Part shown: positions 55,391-63,966 of the stretch, piece after piece
Numbering within the stretch: position 1 is the first letter of the stretch
Layout: every line of letters begins with the position of its first letter
NCBI GenBank assembly: GCA_000696115.1
Contig: JJOH01000021.1
Location: 1 to 64,000, forward strand
Length of the DNA stretch: 64,000 nt
Direction: 5' to 3'
Source of the DNA: Streptomyces olindensis
GTDB lineage: Bacteria; Actinomycetota; Actinomycetes; Streptomycetales; Streptomycetaceae
The notes under the pieces: generated by a model
What the model saw: the letters and a program-made list of their open reading frames with translations, nothing else
What the model was told of the DNA's origin: nothing
Database searches by the model: none
Position numbers and translations under genes: made by a program

Positions 55391-56287
55391 GTGAACGAGT
55401 TGCCCATCGTGGTCACGTGCACGGACCGGAAGACCTCGCCCCCCGAGGCCACACTGCAGGCCCGCGCCCTGCCCAAGACGGACCTCGCCGAGCGGGCCGT
55501 GGAATGGGCCCGCCGCCTGCACGCCGCGCCAGGGCCGCGCATCGCGCTGGAGGACCTGTATCAGGGAGACCAGTGGCGGCGCGCCCAAGTTCTCACAAAA
55601 GCCGCATCTCGGGCCGGTTTTGTTCCCCGTCTCTACGTGGCCTCGGCCGGTCTGGGCCTGCGACCAGTGTCCAGCCTCGCACCTTCCTACGCGGCGACTT
55701 TCCTGCCCCGACATGCAGATTCCGTGGCTTCCTCCAGCGCGCAGGCCGCTGACTGGTGGGACCATCTGCAACGCTTGGACGCCAGTTGTCAGCTGCCCCA
55801 GATCGCAGCCGCTGCCGGCCGGGCGCTGGTGGTGCTGTCCGAGACCTACGCAGGGGCCATGCACCGTGACCTTGCCGCGCTGGCGGCCACGGGAGCCGAG
55901 GTGGTGCTGGTCGGGGGCGCCTGTGAGCTGGACGGCATCGTGCGCGTGCCGGCCAACGCCGCCCTGCGCCACGCCCTGGGCGGCACCCGCACCAGCTTGA
56001 ACGTCCGCATGGCGGCTTCCTGGCTCGAGCACTGCACGCCCGGCCACCTCATCACGCCCAGCGCACAGCAGCGTTGGAGAGACTGGGTCGATCAGGTCGC
56101 CCGCCCCGAACGCTACGAGCGCCGGCCGATGACGGACGAAGCCGTGATCGACTTCATCGAGCAGTCGAAGGAAAGTCACCCCGGCTACTCCCGCACCCGC
56201 CTGCTGCGCCTGCTGCGAGACCAGGGAATGGCCTGTGAACAAAAGCGCTTCGCGGACCTGTACACAGCAACGATTGGCCCCCGATGA
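55391..56287 (+). CDS. DUF6884/YaaA-like protein, first gene of the dpd operon
   Basis: A 298-residue protein. The N-terminal part has VVTCTDRKT (7-15), then LYQGDQWRRAQVL and LYVASAGLGLRPVS, a pattern resembling DUF6884/YaaA-like proteins. A small C-terminal domain (about 250-298, TDEAVIDFIEQSKESHPGYS, LLRLLRDQGMACEQKRF) looks helical and DNA-binding-like. Reads from GTG at 55391 (site AGAGG). Overlaps the next gene by ATGA. Its place in a Dpd operon suggests a role in base modification after preQ0 insertion, or in regulation. Whether it corresponds to DpdC, the amide-forming member of Salmonella-type systems, I cannot tell. Confidence 0.65.
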   Translation: MNELPIVVTCTDRKTSPPEATLQARALPKTDLAERAVEWARRLHAAPGPRIALEDLYQGDQWRRAQVLTKAASRAGFVPRLYVASAGLGLRPVSSLAPSYAATFLPRHADSVASSSAQAADWWDHLQRLDASCQLPQIAAAAGRALVVLSETYAGAMHRDLAALAATGAEVVLVGGACELDGIVRVPANAALRHALGGTRTSLNVRMAASWLEHCTPGHLITPSAQQRWRDWVDQVARPERYERRPMTDEAVIDFIEQSKESHPGYSRTRLLRLLRDQGMACEQKRFADLYTATIGPR

Positions 56288-57417
56288 CCTCCCTTGTGCT
56301 TAAACGCCGGGCCCTGCGGATCGAGCAGCACCCCACGATCCCCCTGTACGTGTTCACCCTGGCGGCCGAGGAGGTACGCCAAGTCGCCGACGTGGCACGC
56401 ATCTCAAGGGACGAGGCCGGCAAACTGATCGGCTACCAACGCCCCGAAAAAAAACAGCACGTGAAGCAAATCCTCGAGTACCTCGACGGCGAGGAGGTTC
56501 TGTTTCCCAACGGGCTGATCATGGCGCTGCCCTCGAGCGTGCGGTTCAAATCCAGCCCGGGCCCGGGCAGCAGTGACGGCCTGTGCACCTCGGGCACGCT
56601 GGAGATCCCCTTGCCCGACACCCCCGATGCCCCGCGGCCGGCCTGGATCGTCGACGGCCAGCAGCGCAGCCTCGCCCTGGCCCGCACCCGCAACACCCGC
56701 CTGGCCGTGACCATCGCCGGGTTCGTCGCCGAAGACCTGGAAACTCAACGCGACCAGTTCTTGCGCGTGAACACGGTCTCCCCGCTGCCCACCAACCTGG
56801 TCACCGAACTCCTCCCTGAAGTCGGCACCCTCCTGCCGACCAAGCTCTCCGCCCGCAAACTCCCCTCTGTCCTGGTCGAGGCCCTCAACCACGACAAGGA
56901 CTCACCGTTTAGGGGTCTGGTGCGCCGCCCCTCCACCACGGCCGAGCAGAAAGCGGACGCCGTCGTCACGGACAACAGCCTCACCACCGCGATTCAGGAA
57001 TCCCTCAACTCCCCTTCAGGTGCATTCTTTCCCTACAAGAACCTGTCCAACGGCACGGTCGACACCGCCACCATCCGCCAGATCCTCGTCGTCTACTGGA
57101 CCGCGGTGCGCGACACCTTCCCCGACGCATGGGGCCTGCCGGCGACCCGGTCCCGATTGATGCACGGCGTGGGCATCCGCTCCATGGGACGCCTGATGGA
57201 CCGCGTCATGATGGCCATCGACCCCGCCTCACCCCATGCCGTGGAGTTGGCGCGGGCCGAACTCGCCCTGATCGCCCCGCACTGCCGCTGGACCCAGGGA
57301 CGCTGGCCCGACCTGAACACCCCCTGGAACGAACTCCAGAACAACCCACGCCACATCAGCACTCTGTCGAACTACCTCCTCCGTATCTATGTGCAGGAAA
57401 AGGCAAAAGCCGCGTGA
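56284..57417 (+). CDS. dpdB: DGQHR (DndB/DpdB-like) protein, copy 1
   Basis: A 377-residue protein with the DGQHR-type core WIVDGQQRSLAL (122-132), preceded by IGYQRPEKKQHVKQI and followed by DQFLRVNTVSPLP. This domain occurs in DndB and in DpdB of DNA 7-deazapurine systems, where it is needed along with DpdA for insertion of preQ0. It hydrolyses or senses a nucleotide in those systems. An A8 run (56447-56454) lies in the gene. Overlaps the preceding gene (ATGA) and dpdA (GTGA). Confidence 0.8.
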   Translation: MTSLVLKRRALRIEQHPTIPLYVFTLAAEEVRQVADVARISRDEAGKLIGYQRPEKKQHVKQILEYLDGEEVLFPNGLIMALPSSVRFKSSPGPGSSDGLCTSGTLEIPLPDTPDAPRPAWIVDGQQRSLALARTRNTRLAVTIAGFVAEDLETQRDQFLRVNTVSPLPTNLVTELLPEVGTLLPTKLSARKLPSVLVEALNHDKDSPFRGLVRRPSTTAEQKADAVVTDNSLTTAIQESLNSPSGAFFPYKNLSNGTVDTATIRQILVVYWTAVRDTFPDAWGLPATRSRLMHGVGIRSMGRLMDRVMMAIDPASPHAVELARAELALIAPHCRWTQGRWPDLNTPWNELQNNPRHISTLSNYLLRIYVQEKAKAA

Positions 57418-58634
57418 AATTCTATTTCCCTGACAGTCAGGACCTGGTGAGCCCCACCTACGACTTCATCAACGACGAGTACTCGCCCTACCGAGTCCGT
57501 CAGCGCGATGACGTCTACGCCCACCAGGCCGTGACGCCGATCCCGTATGACGGGATCCTCGTCAGCAAGGCGGTTGTCGACGGATCTATGAAGGGCGCCG
57601 GAAAATACTCCGCCCCGCAACGCGAGCGCCTCTACCGCCTGGGCGTGAGGAACTTCTTCCGCCTCCCCGACACCTGCTCCACCATCGGCGACTGCGGCGC
57701 CTTCAACTACATCGACGAAGAACGCCCCCCGTACGAGGTCGACGAAGTCATCGACTTCTACGGCCGCTGCGGATTCGACGCCGGCATCAGCATCGACCAC
57801 ATCATCTTCGGCTACATCCCCCAAGAATCCGATACGGAACCCGAAGCGGCTTGGGTGGAACGCCAGCAGATCTCCCTCGAACTCGCCGAAAACTTCCTCG
57901 CCGCCACAAAAAAACACGGCGCCCGCTTCCAACCCGTCGGCGCCGCCCAGGGATGGGGACCCGACAGCTACGCCCATTCCGTCGCCCAACTACAGAAAAT
58001 GGGATACCGGCGCATCGCCCTCGGCGGCATGGTCCCCCTCAAGTCCCACGAGATCCTCGCCTGCCTCCTCGCCATCGACGCCGTACGCAACCACGACACC
58101 GAACTCCACCTGCTCGGCATCAACCGCGTCGACAGCATGGAACAGTTCGCCCGCCACGGCGTGGCCAGCTTCGACAGCACCAGCGCCTTCCGCCAGGCCT
58201 TCATGGACGACCGCAACAACTACCACACCGCTACCGACTCCTACACCGCCATCCGCGTCCCCCAAGTCGACGGCAACCCCGCCCTCAAACGCCTCATCCT
58301 CTCCGGCCACGTCTCCCAAGCCGAAGCCATCATCGCCGAACGAGACTGCCTGCGCGCCCTCCGTGCATTCGACCAAGAAGAAACAGCACTCGAAGAAGTC
58401 ATGAGTGCCCTCGCCACCTACGAAAACCTCGTCCTCGGCTCGAAAAAGAAAAGCTACCTCGAGTACTACGAGCGCACCCTCAGTGATGCACCCTGGCGCA
58501 CCTGCCCCTGCGCCCTGTGTAAGAAGCACGGAATCGAAATCGCCATATTCCGCGGCAGTGAACGCAACAAACGCCGCGGATTCCATAATCTCACCGTGCT
58601 CGAGGCGAAGATGAGACAACTCACCTTCGGATAG
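57414..58634 (+). CDS. dpdA: DpdA, tRNA-guanine-transglycosylase-like DNA-modifying enzyme
   Basis: A 406-residue TGT-fold enzyme. Catalytic Asp93 in IGDCGAF and Asp128 in SIDH (nucleophile position), the base-binding loop LGGMVPLKSH (203-212), and the C-terminal zinc site Cys364, Cys366, Cys369 (CPCALC) with His391. In Dpd systems this enzyme exchanges guanine in DNA for preQ0, the product of the adjacent operon. The start is a GTG overlapping the stop of the DGQHR gene. All key residues are present, so it should be active. An ordinary queuosine Tgt is less likely because of the DGQHR and SNF2 neighbours. Confidence 0.88.
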   Translation: MKFYFPDSQDLVSPTYDFINDEYSPYRVRQRDDVYAHQAVTPIPYDGILVSKAVVDGSMKGAGKYSAPQRERLYRLGVRNFFRLPDTCSTIGDCGAFNYIDEERPPYEVDEVIDFYGRCGFDAGISIDHIIFGYIPQESDTEPEAAWVERQQISLELAENFLAATKKHGARFQPVGAAQGWGPDSYAHSVAQLQKMGYRRIALGGMVPLKSHEILACLLAIDAVRNHDTELHLLGINRVDSMEQFARHGVASFDSTSAFRQAFMDDRNNYHTATDSYTAIRVPQVDGNPALKRLILSGHVSQAEAIIAERDCLRALRAFDQEETALEEVMSALATYENLVLGSKKKSYLEYYERTLSDAPWRTCPCALCKKHGIEIAIFRGSERNKRRGFHNLTVLEAKMRQLTFG

Positions 58635-58682
58635 ACTTCACCACCACCCAGCTCTTCTTAAAAACCCTGTCAGGAGATATGA

Positions 58683-59786
58683 ATGGCCGACCGATATGAG
58701 CTGAGGCTTCCCGCCCTCGAAGTACGTCAAGGCAACCGAAAAATCTACTGCTTTGCCATCGACGGGAAGAAACTCCACAGCTTCGCCGCCGTCTCCCGCG
58801 TCCGCCGCGACGATGACAGCAACCTGAAGGGCTACCAGCGCCCCGAGGTCCTCAGCCATATCCGGGGCATCCGCCGCTACCTCGAATCCGAGGACGCCAT
58901 GCTCCCCAACGCCCTCGTCCTCGCCTTCGACGACACCGTCCGCTTCGAAACCGGAGTCCGCCCCAACGCCGGCGTGGACTACTCCGTCCCCGGCGTCCTC
59001 GTCATCCCCGTCGACGAATCCCTCACCGACCAGGACAAGCCCGCCCTCATCGTGGACGGGCAGCAGCGAAGCGCCGCCATCCGCGACGCCGACCTCGTCG
59101 AATTCCCCGTCGCCGCCGTCGGATTCATCGCCGACAACCAAGAAGACCAGCGCTCGCAGTTCATCCTGGTCAACTCCACCAAGCCGCTACCCAAGGGCCT
59201 CATCCACGAGCTGCTGCCCGAAACCAGCGGACACCTGCCCCCCGCATACGCCCGCAAGCGCCTGCCGGCCCAGTTGATGACCCGCCTCAACACCGACGGC
59301 CAAGGCCCCTTCTACGGCCGGGTAGCCAGCCCCACCTCACCCGACGGCAACATCAAGGACACCAGCCTGCTGCGCATGCTGGAACACAGCCTCTTCGAAG
59401 GCGCCCTCTACCAGTACCGCAACCCCGAAGACGGCTCCGGCGACGTCGAACGCATGCTGCTGCACCTGCGCTCCTTCTGGACCATCGTGAAGGAGACCTT
59501 CAGCGACGCCTGGAAACTCCCGCCCCGCCAATCCCGCCTCACCCACGGCGTCGGCATCCAGGCCATGGGCTTCGTCATGGACGCCCTCACCGACGGCATG
59601 CCCGCCGAAGACGTCGACTGCGATCAGGTTCGCAACGCCGTCCTCGGCCTGATGCCGGTGACCGCCTGGACCTCCGGCATGTGGCGCTTCGCCGACGGCG
59701 AGCAGCGCCGCTGGAACGGCCTGCAAAACACCCCCAACGACATCCGCCTGCTCACCGACCTCCTGGTCCGCACCGTACGGGGCTGA
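58683..59786 (+). CDS. DGQHR (DndB/DpdB-like) protein, copy 2
   Basis: A 367-residue paralogue of the gene at 56284: IVDGQQRSAAI (123-133), LKGYQRPEVLSHIRGI before it and SQFILVNSTKPLP after it. Length and order match copy 1. ATG at 58683, with AGGAG six bases upstream, 48 bases after dpdA. One DpdB-like gene is usual, so a pair may form a heteromer or divide substrate roles. A perfect terminator hairpin follows. Confidence 0.8.
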   Translation: MADRYELRLPALEVRQGNRKIYCFAIDGKKLHSFAAVSRVRRDDDSNLKGYQRPEVLSHIRGIRRYLESEDAMLPNALVLAFDDTVRFETGVRPNAGVDYSVPGVLVIPVDESLTDQDKPALIVDGQQRSAAIRDADLVEFPVAAVGFIADNQEDQRSQFILVNSTKPLPKGLIHELLPETSGHLPPAYARKRLPAQLMTRLNTDGQGPFYGRVASPTSPDGNIKDTSLLRMLEHSLFEGALYQYRNPEDGSGDVERMLLHLRSFWTIVKETFSDAWKLPPRQSRLTHGVGIQAMGFVMDALTDGMPAEDVDCDQVRNAVLGLMPVTAWTSGMWRFADGEQRRWNGLQNTPNDIRLLTDLLVRTVRG

Positions 59787-60524
59787 CCGGCTCATCGCGT
59801 TCACCGTGCCCTGTCAGGCACGGTGAACCGACTGCACTGCACCTCCCGCCCATCGCCCCACCCAGCGGTGGGCTTTGCTGCATGCCTGCGACTGGCTGAA
59901 CGGGGCGATGCGAGGAGCTGTGCTCGTCGCGGGGTTGGAGGGTGCCGCGCACGTTCATCCAGGGGCAGCGTTCCCGGCGGTAAGCACCGAGACGAGGGCG
60001 CGCCAGCGTAGGCCGACGAGAACGTGGGTGCTCCTTTGAGCCGGTAGGACAGCGGCCCGTTTCACAGGCCGACTGCTCTGCGGTGCACCGTCGTCGGCTA
60101 TCACCTGGTATGGCTGGCCGATCGACTCTCGTGGCCCTCAGCCCAGGCATGCCGCGGCGGATCGTGCGTGTCTGCGCGCGCGACCGGACCCGGTGACGGC
60201 ATGCATCCGGGCCGAACGGCCTATCGGGCCTGGGCGCCACCCCCACCCACAGCCCCCTTGCCCACCTGAAACCGGCGGCACGGGCAGCCGCCTTCTCGCC
60301 CCGCTTGAGCGGCACCCCAGCGTGCATCGCACCGGCTCTTGCGCCTGATGCCTCGAAGTATGCGCACTTTCCTGCGCGTACTGCATTGACCGGACCAACT
60401 GCATGCATTATGAAAGTTGAAGATCATTGTCATCGTGGGCTCACTCTCAGTGTCCGGGAGGGGAGCTTGGGGGCAGCGGTCTGGTACAAGTCGCCCTGGG
60501 GAGGGCGACGGTGGGAGGGCAGAC
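59787..60524. other. intergenic region between dpd operon parts
   Basis: Starts with a perfect terminator hairpin; the following ~700 bases have no reading frame with family similarity on either strand. The stretch near 60400-60500 is likely the promoter of the helicase operon. Confidence 0.4.
59799..59828. terminator. terminator after the dpdA operon
   Basis: GTTCACCGTGCC and GGCACGGTGAAC form a perfect 12-bp stem with a six-base loop, starting 13 bases after the second DGQHR gene. No U-run follows. Confidence 0.75.
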
Positions 60525-60647
60525 GTGAGCTTCCAGCAGGCGATTGGGGACTTCGTACCTGGTGATCGCCGTGGAGCGGGTGCCCAACCCGGCGATTGTC
60601 GGTGGTGCGGTTTACGCTTCAACCGGCTGGATGTGGACGCCTTGTGA
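60525..60647 (+). CDS. 40-codon ORF with CxxC motif
   Basis: GTG at 60525 has a strong site (GGGAGGG, a few bases upstream) and reads 40 codons ending 10 bases before the helicase ATG. The product contains GDCRWCGLRF, a possible half zinc finger. It could be a real small protein, a leader peptide coupling translation, or chance. Confidence 0.35.
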   Translation: MSFQQAIGDFVPGDRRGAGAQPGDCRWCGLRFNRLDVDAL

Positions 60648-60657
60648 AGGAAGTGTA

Positions 60658-63600
60658 ATGTCAAGGCTGAGGGTGGGGGATTTTGTCCGCTTTGCCGGTT
60701 CTCCGGGGGTGGGCCGAGTTGCAGCAGTTGAGGGGGAGAGTGTCCAGGTTGATTTCTTTGAGTCGATAGCGGAGCCCGTTGCCCACACGCAGCGCATCGC
60801 TGCACGTTTGTGCACGCCTGTGTCTTTGCCGGAGGAGACCCGGGTCTACCGGCGTGATCCCAGCACCGGCGTGTGGATCGTAGGACGGGTGCGGGGGAGT
60901 GACCCCGGTGTGTACTACGTGCAGTTCCCCAACCATCCGGACGTGCACCTGCCGGTTCGAGCGGCGGAGTTGCACGTGCGCTGGGACCGGCCCGTAAAGA
61001 ATCCGGTCGCGACCCTGGGAGCGGGCGGGAACGAGTCCGGTTACTTCCACGATGCCCGCTTGCCCATGCTGCACAGCCTCATTGCTCAGCGTGGGGCCAG
61101 TGGAAGTATCCCCGCCCTGCTGTCTTCTGCGGCGGAGGTATACCCCCACCAGGTCCAGGCCGCTTTGACCGTCCTGTCCGACCCGGTGCAGCGCTACTTG
61201 CTGGCCGATGAGGTCGGGCTCGGAAAGACCATCCAGGCCGGCTACGTCATTCGTCAGACCCTGATCGACAACCCTCACGCGCGTGTTGTCGTCATGGCGC
61301 CCGCGTCCTTGGTGAGGCAGTGGCGTGGCGAAATGCTCGAGAAGTTCTTCATCGATGACTTTCCCGAGGCGCGCATCACCTTCACCGCCCACGACACGCC
61401 GCACAAGTGGGCGAGTTATCGCGACGCCGACCTGCTTGTCGTCGATGAGGCCCACCTCCTCGTCCAAGACATCACGGAGCCGACGCAATCGCCCTACCGT
61501 GAACTGTGCGGCATCGCGCACACGGCCACGCGCCTGTTGCTGCTGTCGGCCACCCCGGTGACCTCTCACTACGTCACTCACCTGGGTCTGCTGCATCTGC
61601 TGGACGAGAACCTGTACCGCTGGGACGACCGCGCCTCCTTCGAGGAGCGCTACCGGCGGCGTAAGGACCTTGCCGACGGCGTGTTTCAGTTGGACGCCTA
61701 TTTCCCCACGCTGCTGCCGATGACCATCGATAGCCTGCGGGGACTCCTGCCGTGCGACGAGCGCTTTGAGGCATTGGCCACCGATGTGCTGGCTCTCCTC
61801 AACGACGATGCCGAGTTGGCCAACGAGGATCAGGCCCCTGAATTGGTCCTGAGGGTAGAGGCTTTGAGGGCTCATCTCAGCGAGACCTATCGCCTGCACC
61901 GACGGGTCATCCGCCACCGCCGCGCGTCCGTGCTGCGCGAGGACGAAGAAACGGAGCTTGTGCCGTATGAAGTGAGAGGACGCACCCGTCCGCGCCTGCT
62001 CGCGGTGGATTTCGGCGAGCACCACCTCGGTCAGGCGTTGCTGCTGGAGTGGCGCACGCTCATCGCCGACCACTTGGTGGACACCGCGGCCGATGACACT
62101 CAGCATACGGCCTATGCCATGGCGCTGGCGGTGCTTGCCTCTCGGGCCGGCGGCCTGATGGAAGATTTGCTGTGCGCGCTGCATTGGCGCACCCACCGCG
62201 ATCGGGAAGCCGCCGACCGAGCCGGACTGACCGAGCAGGAGCGGCTCCTGCTTGCGGCACCGGCAACCCTTTCCCGCGAGAGCGAACTGGGGGAGACCTA
62301 CAGCAAGCAGCGCGCTGACTTGCCTCTCACCGTCGCACCCACGGCCCTGGCCAAAGCATTGCTGCCGGTCGTGCGTCCCGGAACCAGGGCGGTGATCTTC
62401 TGCGGCCCGGGAACCCTGGCCGCCCAGATAGCGGCGGCGCTCAGCGCCCAGGCCCCCGACGCCGTGGTGGGCCTGCACACCACAGCCACCAGCGCGGACG
62501 CCTGCGAGCAGGTCGTGCAGACTTGGCGTACTTCGCAGAACGCCGCCCTGTGCCAGGTGCTCATCGCTGACGCCTCGGCTGAGGACGGGTTGAACCTGCA
62601 AGTTGCAGACGTGGTCGTACATGTGCGGCTGCCGTGGTCCCCTAACCGCCTGGAGCAGCGCATCGGGCGGGTGGATCGCTACCGGGGAGTGGAATCGCTG
62701 CGGCAGAACCGACCGGCGCAGCAGTTCCGCATCGGCGATCGTGAAGGGAACGAGGCGTTCTGCGGGGCCTGGGCCGGATTGCTCCACGAGGGATACGACC
62801 TGTTTACTGCGTCCGTCTCGACCATGCAGGACACCATCGCTGAAGGGCTGACCCGCGTGTGGCGCCAGGCCCTCGACGACGGTCCCGTGGGGCTAACGGC
62901 CCTGGCGTCCAGCGTGCGCGAGGAACTGCGCCAGGCCAAGCGGGATATCGACACCATGGACATGCTGGAGTCCATACACGAGACGTCTGAACAGGCCCGT
63001 CAGACCACGAGCGCGCTCGATCGTCTGGAGCAGGACTGGCGCCGCTTGCGTGAGAGCCTGGTGCACTACGCCGATGACAGCAGTGGCGGGCTGCGCTTTC
63101 GGCATGACGCACGCACCGTCGCCGGCCACCAGCGTGACCAGTTCGACGTGGCCTCCTCGCATCCGCTGATCGACCCACGGCGCTTCAAAGCGGCCGCCGA
63201 ACGCATTCATCCCCACATGGCCCAGGGGGTCTTCAACCGCTCCACCGCTCTGCGCGCCCCGGGAACCCGGCTCTTCCGCTCGGGCAACCCGTTCGTGGAC
63301 ATGCTTGCCGACATCGTCTTCGCCGACGAACGCGGTCAGGCGACGGCCTTCCGACGCTTTGACCCGACCTGCCGCACAGGAGATGAAGCCTACTTCGGGC
63401 TCGAGTACCTCGTGGAAGCCGACATCAGTGCCGCCCTGCGGCGTGTCGCCAACGTGCCCGAGGCCGGGCGAGCCCTGCGACGCCAGGCTGACCGCCTGCT
63501 CCCCCCGTTCACCCGCAAGGTGTGGGTGCCTGCCGGGCACGGTATCGCTCTGACTGACCCGAAGGCCTGCGCCTGGCTGGACGCTCCCTATGGCAGGCGA

Positions 63601-63966
63601 GGAGATCAGAACTACAACGTCAAGAACCACGGCGAACTGGTCGCCGTGTTCGGCGGCGGGAAGGAATATCGGCAGGCAGCAGAAACAGCCGAGCAAGTGG
63701 CCCGTGCTCACCTCGTCCAGGCAACCGACCTGATGAGCAAGTGCGCTAAGGCGCAGGAGCAGGCACAGCAGCAACTCGCGATCGCGACCGCGCAGGCGCA
63801 GGCACGCAGTGCGGCCGGCCACCTGCTGGGCGACACCGAAAGCTACCTGCTGGACGTGGCAGTGGGACGGGATCTGACAGAGGCACTGAGCCGCCCTTCG
63901 ATACGCGTGGTCGCCGCCACCTGCATCGTGCGCGGGGGATACCGGACGGTGAAGCACGATGGGTGA
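60658..63966 (+). CDS. dpdE: SNF2 family helicase, DpdE-like
   Basis: A 1102-residue SNF2/SWI2-type ATPase. An N-terminal SH3/Tudor-like stretch (about 1-110, VGDFVRFAGSPGVGRV) precedes motif I LADEVGLGKT (182-191), DEAH (263-266), motif III LLLSATPVTS and motifs V-VI (about 642-676: EDGLNLQVADVV, LEQRIGRVDRYR). A long C-terminal part ends in a coiled coil. In Dpd systems DpdE is the SNF2-type member, thought to belong to the restriction part. ATG at 60658 with GAAGGAAG. The next gene begins within its last codons. Confidence 0.85.
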   Translation: MSRLRVGDFVRFAGSPGVGRVAAVEGESVQVDFFESIAEPVAHTQRIAARLCTPVSLPEETRVYRRDPSTGVWIVGRVRGSDPGVYYVQFPNHPDVHLPVRAAELHVRWDRPVKNPVATLGAGGNESGYFHDARLPMLHSLIAQRGASGSIPALLSSAAEVYPHQVQAALTVLSDPVQRYLLADEVGLGKTIQAGYVIRQTLIDNPHARVVVMAPASLVRQWRGEMLEKFFIDDFPEARITFTAHDTPHKWASYRDADLLVVDEAHLLVQDITEPTQSPYRELCGIAHTATRLLLLSATPVTSHYVTHLGLLHLLDENLYRWDDRASFEERYRRRKDLADGVFQLDAYFPTLLPMTIDSLRGLLPCDERFEALATDVLALLNDDAELANEDQAPELVLRVEALRAHLSETYRLHRRVIRHRRASVLREDEETELVPYEVRGRTRPRLLAVDFGEHHLGQALLLEWRTLIADHLVDTAADDTQHTAYAMALAVLASRAGGLMEDLLCALHWRTHRDREAADRAGLTEQERLLLAAPATLSRESELGETYSKQRADLPLTVAPTALAKALLPVVRPGTRAVIFCGPGTLAAQIAAALSAQAPDAVVGLHTTATSADACEQVVQTWRTSQNAALCQVLIADASAEDGLNLQVADVVVHVRLPWSPNRLEQRIGRVDRYRGVESLRQNRPAQQFRIGDREGNEAFCGAWAGLLHEGYDLFTASVSTMQDTIAEGLTRVWRQALDDGPVGLTALASSVREELRQAKRDIDTMDMLESIHETSEQARQTTSALDRLEQDWRRLRESLVHYADDSSGGLRFRHDARTVAGHQRDQFDVASSHPLIDPRRFKAAAERIHPHMAQGVFNRSTALRAPGTRLFRSGNPFVDMLADIVFADERGQATAFRRFDPTCRTGDEAYFGLEYLVEADISAALRRVANVPEAGRALRRQADRLLPPFTRKVWVPAGHGIALTDPKACAWLDAPYGRRGDQNYNVKNHGELVAVFGGGKEYRQAAETAEQVARAHLVQATDLMSKCAKAQEQAQQQLAIATAQAQARSAAGHLLGDTESYLLDVAVGRDLTEALSRPSIRVVAATCIVRGGYRTVKHDG

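Noticed and set aside
51887..56287. Toyocamycin/sangivamycin-type nucleoside antibiotic cluster
   Set aside because: These clusters also use queC, queD, queE and a GTP cyclohydrolase, but no phosphoribosyl transferase, nitrile hydratase or related tailoring gene is present. DpdA, DGQHR and SNF2 genes point to DNA modification instead.
57414..58634. Canonical queuosine tRNA transglycosylase (Tgt)
   Set aside because: The fold and zinc site fit, but queA/queG-like genes are absent in the window and the DGQHR and helicase neighbours match Dpd systems.
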